DNA from: JAIBJN01 sp963748205
Lineage (GTDB): Bacteria > Actinomycetota > Thermoleophilia > Gaiellales > Gaiellaceae
Length of the DNA stretch: 64,000 nucleotides
Assembly (NCBI GenBank): GCA_963748205.1
Contig: CAVVIB010000023.1
Span: 310,001 to 374,000 of the forward strand
Reading direction: 5' to 3'
A program made the translations under genes and the position numbers. The notes beneath the pieces are model-generated. The model had not been told where the DNA came from. It did not search any database and saw only the letters and a list, made by a program, of their open reading frames with translations. Shown in pieces: positions 1 through 8,856 of this stretch; within the stretch, counting starts at the first letter, position 1, and each line of letters opens with the position of its first letter.

Positions 1-217
1 ACTTGGCGCCGTCCACGCGGCTGATCGGCACAAGTGGTGTGACTGTGAAGTGCTGTTGCTGTGCTGCCGCGCCGAGCGACTCGGCGGGGGCGGCTGCGGC
101 TCCGGCGGCGAGCACCGAGAGCGCGACGAGCACGACCCCGAGAGCTACGTACCTCGGCAGACGTGCGGCGATGCGGGAATTACGGCGATTCCGGGGGGAT
201 CCGGGAGCGGCGGCCAT
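1..217 (-). CDS. N-terminus of a secreted protein (truncated by window edge)
   Basis: The first 72 codons of a minus-strand gene run off the left edge. It starts at ATG 217 behind a strong ribosome-binding site (AGGAGGG at about 222-228). The N-terminus is basic (PRNRRNSRIAARLPR) and is followed by a hydrophobic alanine/valine/leucine stretch (about residues 23-43) ending in AAAAPAES, so a Sec signal peptide is likely. After that only about 25 residues of mature protein are visible, too few to assign a family. A promoter-like pair lies upstream. Confidence 0.7.
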   Translation of the reverse strand, partial: MAAAPGSPRNRRNSRIAARLPRYVALGVVLVALSVLAAGAAAAPAESLGAAAQQQHFTVTPLVPISRVDGAK

Positions 218-247
218 GCAAACCCTCCTAGGTTTTGTCTTAGGGCA

Positions 248-276
248 ACTCTCCTCCGCGCCCACCCCGGAGTCAA
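248..276 (-). promoter_or_regulatory. Candidate sigma70-type promoter of the secreted protein gene
   Basis: On the minus strand TTGACT (271-276) is followed after 17 bases by GAGAGT (248-253). The -35 box is close to consensus and the -10 box is weak. The ATG at 217 lies about 30 bases downstream. Confidence 0.4.
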
Positions 277-387
277 CCTCTGGAAAAAATGGCCGTGCTC
301 GGGTGTCGGTCCGGTGTCGTGCCACCCGCACTCGAGACACCGGCTGGCCGTACCGGGCGGGCTCGAGGGCGTGCGTTCTTCTCGGTA

Positions 388-948
388 ATGCTCCTCGTCC
401 TCATCGTCGCCGCCGAGCTCGCCTTCTGGCTCATGCTGGTCGCCGGGCTCGTCACCCGCTACGGGCTCGGACGCCCCCGGTTGGGGCTCGCCTTGCTCAT
501 CGCGACGCCGTTCGTCGACCTGGCACTGCTTGCGATCACGACGATCGACCTGCGGCGGGGCGGCGAGGCCGCGCTTCCCCATGCGCTGGCGGCCGTCTAC
601 ATCGGCGTCTCGGTCGCGTGGGGGCACCGGATGATCCGCTGGGCCGACGCACGGTTCGCACATCGGTTTGCGGGCGCGCCTGCACCGCAGAAGCCGCCGC
701 GCACCGGTCGTGCGCACGCGGCCCGCGAGCGGCGCGAATGGCTTCGCCACCTGCTCGCCTGGGCAACCGGAACCTCGCTGCTCGGCCTCGGCATCCTGGT
801 CGTCGGCGACCTCGACCGCACGCAGGCACTGGCCAGCATGGCAGCGCTCTGGACGCTGATCCTGGCGATCGACTTCGTGATCTCGTTCAGCTACACGCTG
901 TTCCCGCGAGCTGCGAAGGAGCGCCAGGCGCGCTCCCACCCGGCCTAG
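388..948 (+). CDS. Four-helix integral membrane protein
   Basis: A 186-residue hydrophobic protein with about four transmembrane segments: MLLVLIVAAELAFWLMLVAG at the N-terminus, LGLALLIATPFVDLALLA, a central HALAAVYIGVSVAWGH stretch and a C-terminal LIDFVISFSY-type helix. A charged cytoplasmic loop rich in R/K/P lies at about residues 100-130. It resembles the small YmcC-like membrane proteins of Bacillus and actinobacteria, whose function is unknown. An ATG at 289 would add 33 non-membrane residues; I prefer the ATG at 388 because the first helix begins there. Its stop codon abuts the stop of the convergent exporter gene with no gap. Confidence 0.6.
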   Translation: MLLVLIVAAELAFWLMLVAGLVTRYGLGRPRLGLALLIATPFVDLALLAITTIDLRRGGEAALPHALAAVYIGVSVAWGHRMIRWADARFAHRFAGAPAPQKPPRTGRAHAARERREWLRHLLAWATGTSLLGLGILVVGDLDRTQALASMAALWTLILAIDFVISFSYTLFPRAAKERQARSHPA

Positions 949-2497
949 TCACTCGGCGGCGCTCGGCGCGGCCTCGTGCGGCGCAGCCTTCACCTGGCGC
1001 AGGAAGAGCGCGACTCCGATCGCGGCCAGAGCCGCAATGATCGCGCTGACGAGGCCGACGACCTGGAGGCCCTGTCGTGAACGCCGTCCGGGCCACGTCG
1101 AGGAGCTGGTCTGCGAGCGAGTCGGCGAGGTCGGCGCTGGCGGCGACCGCGCCACCGAGGGTGTTCGTCGCCGCGTTCGCTTCCTCGGGCGGAACCGACG
1201 CGGGGATGTTGTCCTCGACCTGGGTGCGGTAGACGACCGTGCCCAGGGTGCCGAGGATCGCGATGCTGAGCGCGCCGCCCAGCTCGGCGCCGGTCTCGGA
1301 GATCGCCGAGGCCGCGCCGGCCCGTTCGGGAGGCGCCGCGCCGATGATGAGGTCGTTCGTCAGCGTGAAGACCGGGGCGATCCCGAGCGAGTACACGAAC
1401 GACGTGGCGATCAGGACGCCGAGACCCGACTCGACCTCGACCTGCGTGAGGCCGAGCAGGCCGACGGCCGCGATCGCCAGGCCGCCCGCCATCACCCACG
1501 CGGGCCGCACGCGCTTGACCAAGGCCGGCGCCAGCAGCGAGCCGAGGACGAAAGCGACGAATGAGGGAAGCGTCACCACTCCCGCCTCGAACGGCGAGAG
1601 CTCGAGAACGAGCTGCAGGTACTGGTAGATGAAGAGGAAGGAGCCGAACAGCACCAGGATCCCGAGTGTGTAGACGACGAGCGAGGCGCTGAAGGCCGGG
1701 ATGCGGAAGAGATTGAGGTCGATCAGCGGATCGGCCAGCCTCGTCTGCCGCCGCACGAAGATTGCGCCGAAGACGAGGCCCACCGCAATCGCCGCGAACG
1801 AGACGCCTTCGACCCCGTCCTGCGTCGTCTGCTTCAGCCCGTACACCACGGCGAGCACGGCGACGAGCGACAGAGCGGCGCTCGTGAGATCGAGCCGGCC
1901 GGCGTTCGGGTCGCGGTACTCGGGCAGGAGGAACGGCCCGAGGATCAGCAGCAGCCCCATCACCGGGAGGGCGAGAAGGAAGACCGAGCCCCACCAGAAG
2001 AACTCGAGCAGCGCCCCGCCCAGGAGGGGGCCGAGGGCGCCGCCGAGTGAGTAGGCGGTGATCCAGACGCCGATCGCGAACGTGCGCTGCTCCGGGTCTT
2101 CGAAGAGGTTGCGGATGAGGGAGAGCGTCGAAGGGGCGATCGTCGCGCCCGCGATCCCGAGTAGGGCGCGCGAGAAGATCAGCATCTCCGCGCTCGTCGA
2201 GAAGGCGGCGAGGAGCGAGGCGAGCGCGAACGCCGCAGCGCCGAAGAGGAGCAGGCGCCGGCGCCCGATCCGGTCGCCGAGCGTGCCCATCGTGATCAGC
2301 AGCCCGGCCACCATGAAGCCGTAGATGTCCGCGATCCAGAGGAGCTGGGCGCTCGTCGGCTCCAGGTCCTCGCTGAGGTGCGGCACCGCCAGATGCAGCA
2401 CCGTGAGGTCCATCGCGTAGACCACGCAGGCGAGTGCGAGGACGGCCAGGCCGACCCATTCGCGGCGTCCCGCCTTCGGAGGCTCGATTGCGCTCAT
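949..2497 (-). CDS. DHA2-family MFS multidrug exporter (apparent frameshift near 1070)
   Basis: A drug:proton antiporter of the 14-helix DHA2 (EmrB/QacA) type, expected in the cytoplasmic membrane. Visible features are the first-helix acidic motif (VVYAMDLTVLHLAVPHLSED), the loop 2-3 motif GTLGDRIGRRRLL, and the motif-C segment GGALGPLLGGALLE in helix 5. The frame breaks near 1070, in a CCC run; one extra base there moves the true C-terminal helix (VVGLVSAIIAALAAIGVALF) to the next frame, ending at TGA 949. Without the shift the protein would end in about 60 arginine/glycine-rich junk residues. Start is ATG 2497 (MSAIEPPKAGRREW). Probably an indel error or a recent mutation; substrate unknown. 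Confidence 0.8.
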
Positions 2498-2570
2498 GCT
2501 TCTACAGACCGCTCGACGGCCCGGGAATCATCGGCGTACAGCCGTCTTGCGCGCTATCTTCGGGCGCGGG

Positions 2571-3062
2571 ATGACCGAGCAGGTGCCAGACGCGGTCGTT
2601 GCGGACGCTGCCCGCGAGATCGTCGCGCGCGCCGCGCCGCAGGAGATGCCGCTCTTCCGGGCCACGAGCGAGGCCTACTTCGCCGATCCCGAGAAGGCCC
2701 TCGCCGACCGCAAGCCCAAGGACGAGATGCTCGGCTTCGGGATCGAGGCGGCGGCGCTCCTCCTCACGCCCGTGATCATCGACGTGGTGAGGCGGGTGGC
2801 CATCGCGCTCGCGAAGTCGGCCGGGGACGCCGTGGAGAAGGAGGGCAGCGAGGCCGTCGGCGGCTTCGTGCACAAGCTCTTCCAGCGCGGCAAGGGCGGG
2901 GGCGAGGGCGAGGCGAAGGAGGCCGACGTGCCGGACCTGAGCCCCGAGCAGCTCCAGGAGGTGCGTGAGATCGCCTACGACCGGGCGCTCGAGCTCGACG
3001 TGCCCGAGGATCGCGCCGGGCTGCTCGCGGACGCGGTCGTCGGGAGTCTGGCGACGGACTGA
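2571..3062 (+). CDS. Hypothetical protein coupled to the M48 peptidase gene
   Basis: A 163-residue protein I do not recognise. It starts at ATG 2571 (MTEQVPDAVVADAAREIV); the reading frame is open further upstream but that part overlaps the divergent exporter promoter region. Residues about 55-90 form one moderately hydrophobic segment (GFGIEAAALLLTPVIIDVVRRVAIALA), then come a K/G/E-rich linker and an acidic helical C-terminus (LSPEQLQEVREIAYDRALEL). Its TGA shares an A with the ATG of the next gene, so the two are probably translated together. It may be a partner of the peptidase, but that is inference. Confidence 0.55.
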   Translation: MTEQVPDAVVADAAREIVARAAPQEMPLFRATSEAYFADPEKALADRKPKDEMLGFGIEAAALLLTPVIIDVVRRVAIALAKSAGDAVEKEGSEAVGGFVHKLFQRGKGGGEGEAKEADVPDLSPEQLQEVREIAYDRALELDVPEDRAGLLADAVVGSLATD

Positions 3063-5329
3063 TGGCCGCCGGGCCGTCCGGCGCGCAGGAACGACGGCTC
3101 AACCCCTTCGCGTTCCCGTCGGACACGACGTTCCGGTTCTTCCTGCTGGTCGTGTCGATCGTGGGCGTGAGCCTGTTCCTCTACAACTGGCTCTACTTCA
3201 GCGTCTCGGACAACCAGGCTGAGATTCGGCGCACGCTCGCGTGCGTCGAGGAGCAGCAGGCCGCTCTCGCGGTTGCCGCGACATCCGACGACCTCGACGC
3301 CGCGGCAACTCGGTTCGCGGATTGCATCGACGAGATCAACCGCCCCAAGGCGGCCTTCATGCTCGGCGGCGTCGCCGTCCTCCTCGCCACGGCCCTCGCG
3401 TTCTTCTTCGCGGCCCCGCTGGTCAAGCTCCGCCGGCGCCGCCTCGAGCCGTTCCGCGAAGACGATGCCCCCGACGTCGCCGACGAGCTCCGCGGGCTCG
3501 TGGCCGAGGCGGGCCTGGAGCGCGCTCCGCGCTTCGTCTGGAACCCGCTCAACCCGTCGCCCGGCGGGCTCGCGTTCGGGCGCCCCGGCCGGTACTACGT
3601 GGCGCTCTCCGGCGGCCTGGTGACGACCTTCTACACCGACAAGCCGGCGTTCAGGGCCGTCGTGCTCCACGAGCTCGCCCACCTGCGCAACCGGGACGTC
3701 GCCAAGACCTACTTCACGGTCTCGATCTGGTGGGCGTTCGTCCTCGTCGCCGTGCTCCCGTTCCTCGTCAGCCTCGTCGACGAGGACGCGAACACGGTCT
3801 TCGACCTCGGCTGGCGACTCGTGGCGCTGACGGTCTTCGTCTACCTGACGCGCAACGCCGTGCTCCGCGCGCGCGAGGTCTACGCAGACGTGCGGGCCTC
3901 GACCTCGGCAGGCGTGACGCCGGCGCTCACCAAGCTGTTGGGCGGCGATGCGGGCGCCGGCCCGGCCGTGGCTCAACCGGCTCGTCGGCCTGCACCCGAG
4001 CCCCGCTGCCCGTCTCCGGGCGCTCGAGGATCCGCGCGGCCTCTTCAGCCTGGGGACGTTCGAGGCCTTCGGTGCGGGGATCGCGGCCACGATCGCGTAC
4101 GCCGAGGTGGTGACGCTCGTCGACTTCTTCGCCGTCGAGGCGCTCTCGACGATGTGGATCTCGGCGCTCGTCTTCGCGCCGCTCGCGGTCGGGGTCGTCG
4201 GCCTGGGCGCCTGGCGTTCCGCGTTCGGGGCGCTCGCCCTGGGGGAGCGGCCGCGGGGATCCTGGCGGCTCGGCCTCGCGCTCGGGGTCGGCTTCCTCGT
4301 CGGCCAGCACTTCTCGCTGGTGGCCGCGCTGGGGCCGGATCCGACGATCATCAGCGCGAAGCCGTGGACGCTCGACGTGCTCTGGTCGGTCGTGCTCCTC
4401 GGCGGGTCTCGGGCTCTTCGTCGCCTGGATCACGACCTCGGCGCGCACCTGGCTGCCGGTCGCGGCTCCGAGCCGCTCGCCCGCCTGGGCCTCTGCCCTG
4501 GGGCTTGTGGTGGCGGCCGGCGTCCTCACCGTCTTCATGGGGATCTTCTTCCTCGTCCGCACGACGCGCGACGTGATCGAGGTCTCGACGAGCGGGACGG
4601 CAGAGCTCCACGACCTCGTGTCGCAGGGGATCTGGGCGGGGCCGACCTGGCTCTTCCAGTTCGTCATGGACCCGGAGCTCCTCTGGTTCGCCGAGCGCCC
4701 GCCCGTGTGGTTCGCGCTCGCGGCCGTCTGGGCGTTCCCGCTCGCCGCGGCGCTCCTCCTGCGGACAGGGCGGCCGGACCTCGCGCGCTGGGCGACGCTC
4801 GACGGCTCAGGGGTGCGCCTGCCGCAGCCGGTGCTGCGGGTGGGGCGCGCGGCGGCGATCGGGCTGGGCGGCGCAGCGGTCGCCTACGTGCTCCCGCTCG
4901 TCCTGCGCGCCGGCATCCACGCCGGGGTGGCCGAGGCGACGCGCGACCAGGACGCCTTCCTGCTCGGCTACGCGTACTGGTCGGTCGTGCTCGCGCTGGC
5001 CTGCCAGGCGGTGGTCGCCGCGGTCACGGTCGCCGTGACGAGCGACGCCGCGGTCGTGCACGGCCTCTTCGCGGCCGCGCTCACCGGGCTCGGAGGCGTG
5101 GCGGCCATCGTCACGCACCCGACGATCGGGAGCTGCGTGGACGTCGTCTCGCTGCGGCAGTCGCCGTGCGAGTGGGTGGCCGACGGCTCGTTCGTGAAGC
5201 TCGACGCTCGAGCAGGTGCTCGTGCAGGGCTTCCTCGTCGCGCTCGTCGGCGCCGGCGTGGCCCTGGCGGTGAAGGCCGTGGCACGCCGGCGCCGTGAAG
5301 CGGTGGTCGCTGTCGGCTACCCGGAGTAG
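3062..5329 (+). CDS. M48-family (HtpX/Ste24-like) membrane metallopeptidase with long multi-helix C-terminal region (three apparent frameshifts)
   Basis: The N-terminal 270 residues hold two transmembrane helices (about 24-47 and 97-120), the zinc motif HELAH at 203-207, and a downstream REVYAD segment that would supply the third zinc ligand. Reading must shift by +1 near 3950, near 4410 and near 5205 to follow the coherent protein: WLNRLVGLHPSPAARLRAL, then several helices (VVAAGVLTVFMGIFFLV; AAIGLGGAAVAYVLPLVL; YWSVVLALACQAVVAAVTV) and finally LVALVGAGVALAVKAVARRR to TAG 5329. The intact product would be about 755 residues, much longer than HtpX (about 290). It overlaps the convergent next gene by 13 bp. 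Role: probable membrane-protein quality control. Confidence 0.7.
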
Positions 5330-6429
5330 GGCTGGAGGAGCTGGGCGACGGAGATCGCCATCTCCTCGTCGGGCGCGTGGATCGCCACCACGAGGCCGTT
5401 GATGCCGACGAGCGCCTGGGAGCCGGCCACGAGCGCCGTTCCCTCGGGCGGGACGTAGCCGCGGACGCCGACGAGCATCGTCAGGCCCTCGGCCGCGGTA
5501 GCTGACTGGCTGAGCTCGACGTGCGGGCCGCCGCCCTCGGCGGAGCCGTACGCGAGGCTCAGGCCGGGAACGGCGCCGTCCGTGGTGGGGAGACTCAGCG
5601 AGCGCACGGAGTCGAGCGGGAAGCCGTGCAGGCTCGACCCGGCCCAGACAGGCTCCCGTCCGAGCAGGGATGCGGCGTCGGCCAGGTCGATCTCGGCGCC
5701 GTACGCCGTGGTCACGTCCTGCGGGCCTGGAAGCGTTCCCTGTGCGTCGAGCGGGGCCGAGCCGGCTTCGACGGTCTCGTAGGAGACGATTCGCGTCAGC
5801 GCGGGCGACCCGTTCATCGTCACGCGGATGTAGGTCGGCTCGTAGGTGTCGCGCGAGACGGCGACGTCGTGCCCGTCCTCGATGTGGATCCAGTAGACCG
5901 GGGTTCCGTCGACGGTCTCCTCGCCGACCACCTCGGCCCGCCCGGACTCGAGCGCCTCCCGGTAGCCCGTGCCCAGGCTGGAGTAGATCGAGGTCCCGTG
6001 CTCCGACATCTCGTCGGGACCGAGGACGGTGTCGAACTGCACGACGCCGTCGAACGTCTCCGTCTGCCGGAATCCCGCCTCGGGGTCGAACCAGACCTCG
6101 TTCAGGGAGCGCACCTCGGTGCGCTCGCCGGTCTCGAGGTCGACCAGCGTCCTGGGCAGCTCACCCTCGTAGACCAGGTGGAGCACGGCGCCTTCGCCGG
6201 TCGCGGCCAGCGCCCGGTCGAGCACCGAGCCGCCGGTTCCGTTGCTTGCGGGCCAGAAGGCGACGACGCCCGCAATCACGGCCACGAGCGCGGCGACGGC
6301 CGCGAGCCGGTAGGGCCGCCGGAGGGAGCGCCGGCGATCGAGCTTGGCGTCGCGGAGGACGCGGTTCCAGTCGCCCGTGCCCTCGTAGCGAGGCACCAGC
6401 GTGTCGAGGAGCTCGGCCACGTCGGTCAT
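5317..6429 (-). CDS. Sigma-factor-linked single-pass membrane protein (possible anti-sigma partner)
   Basis: A 370-residue protein: a cytoplasmic N-terminus of about 40 residues (VAELLDTLVPRYEGTGDWNRVLRD), one membrane helix (about 43-60, AAVAALVAVIAGVVAFW) and a long extracytoplasmic domain with a sensor-like, LolA/RseB-style pattern (HLVYEGELPRTLVDLETGERTE, then EVWFDPEAGFRQTETFDG). No zinc-finger HxxxCxxC is present, so it is not a classical ZAS anti-sigma. Its ATG overlaps the stop of the ECF sigma gene by 4 bp (ATGA), which argues for translational coupling and a role in controlling that sigma. Function inferred from topology and context only. Confidence 0.6.
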   Translation of the reverse strand: MTDVAELLDTLVPRYEGTGDWNRVLRDAKLDRRRSLRRPYRLAAVAALVAVIAGVVAFWPASNGTGGSVLDRALAATGEGAVLHLVYEGELPRTLVDLETGERTEVRSLNEVWFDPEAGFRQTETFDGVVQFDTVLGPDEMSEHGTSIYSSLGTGYREALESGRAEVVGEETVDGTPVYWIHIEDGHDVAVSRDTYEPTYIRVTMNGSPALTRIVSYETVEAGSAPLDAQGTLPGPQDVTTAYGAEIDLADAASLLGREPVWAGSSLHGFPLDSVRSLSLPTTDGAVPGLSLAYGSAEGGGPHVELSQSATAAEGLTMLVGVRGYVPPEGTALVAGSQALVGINGLVVAIHAPDEEMAISVAQLLQPYSG

Positions 6430-6926
6430 GCGTTGACCTCCTTCAGCTTCGTCTGCAGGTTGGCGTGGGCCGCGTGCAAGGTCGCGGACACCGTGCCGCG
6501 TGAGATCCCGAGGGCCTCGGCGATCCCTGCGTAGTCAAGGTCGGCGTAGTAGCGGAGGAAGAGCGCCAGCCTCTGGCGCTCCGGGAGCGAGGCGAGCGCG
6601 GCCGCGGCGGCCCCCGTCTCGCGGTGCCCGTTCGTGGCGGGCTCTTCGGCGGTCTCGAAGGACGAGGCCGCGTGCCGGCGCTCGACGCTCGAGCGCTTCC
6701 GGGCCTCGTTGAGGACGATCCGGCAGACCCACCCGGGCGCCGCCTCGCGGTCGCGGAGGCGGCCGCGGTAGCGCACGGCGCGCACGAATGCGTCGTGAAC
6801 GGCGTCGTAGGCGGCCTGCTCGTCACCGGTGATGGCCGTGGCGAGCCTCACGAACGACCCCAGCTGTTCCCGGTAGACGGCCTCGATCGCGGCCAGTTCC
6901 GGATCCGTCCGGGAGCGTTGCCACAT
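6426..6926 (-). CDS. ECF RNA polymerase sigma factor
   Basis: A 166-residue group-4 sigma factor. Region 2 is seen in IEAVYREQLGSFVRLATAITGDEQAAYDAVHDAFVRAVRY, and region 4 in LPERQRLALFLRYYADLDYAGIAEALGISRGTVSATLHAA, a standard helix-turn-helix. I start it at ATG 6926 (MWQRSRTDPEL); an upstream in-frame start would overlap the divergent hydrolase gene. The start codon lies only a few bases after a GACTAAACACGGG...ATCATGTAGG stretch that could be an autoregulated promoter with a very short leader. It is co-transcribed with the membrane protein at 5317-6429. Confidence 0.85.
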   Translation of the reverse strand: MWQRSRTDPELAAIEAVYREQLGSFVRLATAITGDEQAAYDAVHDAFVRAVRYRGRLRDREAAPGWVCRIVLNEARKRSSVERRHAASSFETAEEPATNGHRETGAAAAALASLPERQRLALFLRYYADLDYAGIAEALGISRGTVSATLHAAHANLQTKLKEVNA

Positions 6927-6987
6927 ACCTACATGATCCCGCGCGCGCCCTCCCGTGTTTAGTCGCGCAGCTGTACGCTGCCGCACC

Positions 6988-7782
6988 GTGGGTGACGACG
7001 CCCCCACCGTTGGCCACGTGACCTCGAGCGACGGCACGCGGATCGGCTTCCACCGGAACGGAGAAGGGCCGCCGCTCGTGCTCCTCCACGGCGCGACCGG
7101 CGCCCAGTGGAGCTTCCGCTACATCCTTCCGTCGCTCGTCGAGCGCTTCACGCTCTACACCGTCGACCGGCGCGGCCGAGGCGAGAGCGGGGACGCCGCC
7201 GACTACGCGATCGAGCGCGAGTTCGAGGACGTGGCGGCGGTCGTGGAATCGCTCGACGAGCCCGCGAACATCTTCGGCCACTCCTACGGAGCCACGGTGG
7301 CCCTCGGCGCCGCGCCGGTCACACCGGGGCTCCGGAGGCTCGTCCTCTACGAGGGCTCTCCGGGCATCTCGGTCGTGCCGGACGAGCACCTCGACCGGAT
7401 CGAGGAGCTCGTCGAGCGCGGCGAGCGGGAGGAGGCGCTCGTCTACGCGCTCGGGCTCTTCGGCCTTACGCCCGAGGAGGTGGAGCAGCTGCGCGGGGCG
7501 CCGACCTGGCCCGTGCGCGTCTCTGCGGCGCACACGGTTGCCCGCGAGGTGCGCGCCGAGGCGGCCTACCGGCCCGACCCAGAGCTGCTCGCCGGCGTCA
7601 CGGCCCCGGTGCTGCTGCTGCTCGGCAGCGAGAGCCCCGACTGGGCTCGCGAGGGAACGGAGCAGATCCGCGACGCCCTGCCGGACGCCAGGATCGCCGT
7701 CCTGCCCGGGGAAGGGCACGCGGCGATCATGACCGCACCCGAGCTCGTCGCCGAGGAGGTCACCCGCTTCCTGGCCGAGTGA
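6988..7782 (+). CDS. Alpha/beta-hydrolase
   Basis: A 264-residue cytoplasmic alpha/beta-hydrolase fold enzyme. It shows the oxyanion-hole segment LVLLHGATGAQWSF, the nucleophile elbow GHSYG, and the catalytic His in GEGHAAIM near the C-terminus; the acid is probably in LLLLGSESPDW. Family members include esterases, haloperoxidases and C-C hydrolases, and the substrate cannot be read here. I choose GTG 6988 (MGDDAPTVGHVTSSDGTRI); an earlier GTG at 6955 is also in frame. It is divergent from the ECF sigma gene and followed by a promoter-like pair that begins right after its stop. Confidence 0.75.
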   Translation: MGDDAPTVGHVTSSDGTRIGFHRNGEGPPLVLLHGATGAQWSFRYILPSLVERFTLYTVDRRGRGESGDAADYAIEREFEDVAAVVESLDEPANIFGHSYGATVALGAAPVTPGLRRLVLYEGSPGISVVPDEHLDRIEELVERGEREEALVYALGLFGLTPEEVEQLRGAPTWPVRVSAAHTVAREVRAEAAYRPDPELLAGVTAPVLLLLGSESPDWAREGTEQIRDALPDARIAVLPGEGHAAIMTAPELVAEEVTRFLAE

Positions 7783-7784
7783 CC

Positions 7785-7811
7785 GATGAATACGGGTGCT
7801 CCCGGCGGTCT
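7785..7811 (+). promoter_or_regulatory. ECF-type promoter-like pair upstream of a VOC gene
   Basis: GATGAAT (7785-7791) is separated by 15 bases from GGTCT (7807-7811). The same two boxes with the same spacing and a similar C/G-rich spacer occur at 12513-12539, also in front of a VOC gene. ECF promoters typically pair an A-rich -35 box with a CGTC/GTCT-like -10 box, so this may be the target of one of the two ECF sigma factors nearby. Confidence 0.5.
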
Positions 7812-7846
7812 CTACCTGTGAGAAGGAAACGGCCAAGGGAGGCCAC

Positions 7847-8236
7847 ATGTTCAAGGACACGAAGGTCTTCACGAGCTTCTCCGCGCCCGACATCGGCGCC
7901 GCGAAGGAGTTCTACGGGGAGACGCTCGGCCTCGACGTCGTCGAGACGCCGGAAGGGCTCGAGCTGCACATCGCCGGGAGCACCCCGGTGTTCGTCTATC
8001 CGTCGGACAGCTACACCGCCCCGAAGCACACGATCCTCAACTTCCCCGTCGACGACATCGACGCGGCCGTGGAGGAGCTGAACAGGCGCGGCGTCACGAT
8101 GGAGCAGTACGACCTGCCGGAGATCAAGACGGACGAGAAGGGGATCTTCAGGGACGACGGCGAGATGGGCCCGCAGGCGATCGCCTGGTTCAAGGACCCC
8201 GCCGATCACGTCCTCTCAGTGCTTCAGATCCAGTAG
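7847..8236 (+). CDS. VOC-superfamily (glyoxalase/bleomycin-resistance-like) protein
   Basis: A 129-residue vicinal oxygen chelate protein with paired beta-alpha-beta-beta-beta modules: FTSFSAPDIGAAKEFYGETLGLDVVE at the N-terminus and FPVDDIDAAVEELNRRGVTME in the middle, ending in an AWFKDPADHVLSVLQ strand pair. I start at ATG 7847, which follows a clear ribosome-binding site (AAGGGAGG). Metal ligands are incomplete by eye, so it could be a binding protein rather than an enzyme. The promoter-like pair at 7785-7811 lies 36 bases upstream. Its 3' end overlaps the convergent hydrolase by 21 bp. Confidence 0.75.
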   Translation: MFKDTKVFTSFSAPDIGAAKEFYGETLGLDVVETPEGLELHIAGSTPVFVYPSDSYTAPKHTILNFPVDDIDAAVEELNRRGVTMEQYDLPEIKTDEKGIFRDDGEMGPQAIAWFKDPADHVLSVLQIQ

Positions 8237-8825
8237 CGAGAGCCAGGCCCGCACGGCGGCGCCCACCGCCTCGACGTCCTTCCTGAGGCTGTGGTCGCCC
8301 GCCACGCGGGCGACCGTCCGCCGCGGCCCCTCGGGAGGCATCCCGAAGGGGTCGCGCTCGCCCTGGACGACGAGCGTGGGCACCTCGACCGCATCCAGCT
8401 CGGGGAGGCGGCTCTGAACCGGCTTGGAGCGACGCGGCGGCTCGAGCGGGAAGGCGAGGCAGAGGACGGCGGCCGCGCCGAGATCCTTCGACGTCCGGCA
8501 GGCGACACGGGCCCCGAGTGAGCGGCCGCCGAGGACGAGTGGGAGGCCCGCCAGCTCGTTCGCGCGCAGGTGCTCGACCACCGCCGTCCACGCGGCCTCG
8601 AGCTGCTTCGCCGGCGCGGGTGAGCGCCGGCCGGCGACCCGGTAGGGCTGCTCCACGAGCGCGACGCTGAGGCCTTCCGCGAGCGCGGCGTCCGTCGCCG
8701 CGACGATGTCGCCGGCGCCGATCCCGCCTCCGGCCCCGTGGCCGAGGACGAGGCCGGCCCGGGGGCTGCTGGGCAGGGTGGAGATGGACGTTCGCAGGGC
8801 CGTGAGGCGTCGTGACCTCGATCAT
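8216..8825 (-). CDS. TEX30/KANL3-type alpha/beta-hydrolase (apparent frameshift near 8770)
   Basis: About 200 residues. The N-terminus MIEVTTPHGPANVHLHP starts at ATG 8825; one extra base near 8770 is needed to continue into SPRAGLVLGHGAGGGIGAGD (oxyanion turn) and VALVEQPYRVAGRRSPAP, then the nucleophile elbow GGRSLGARVA and the C-terminal GERDPFG and AGDHSL motifs carrying the acid and histidine. Both pieces match the same small hydrolase family, so this looks like one gene with an indel. Substrate unknown. Read alone, the downstream frame gives only a 146-residue protein lacking the first strands. Confidence 0.7.
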
Positions 8826-8856
8826 CACCCCACAGTCATACAGCTAGAGTCGCGCC

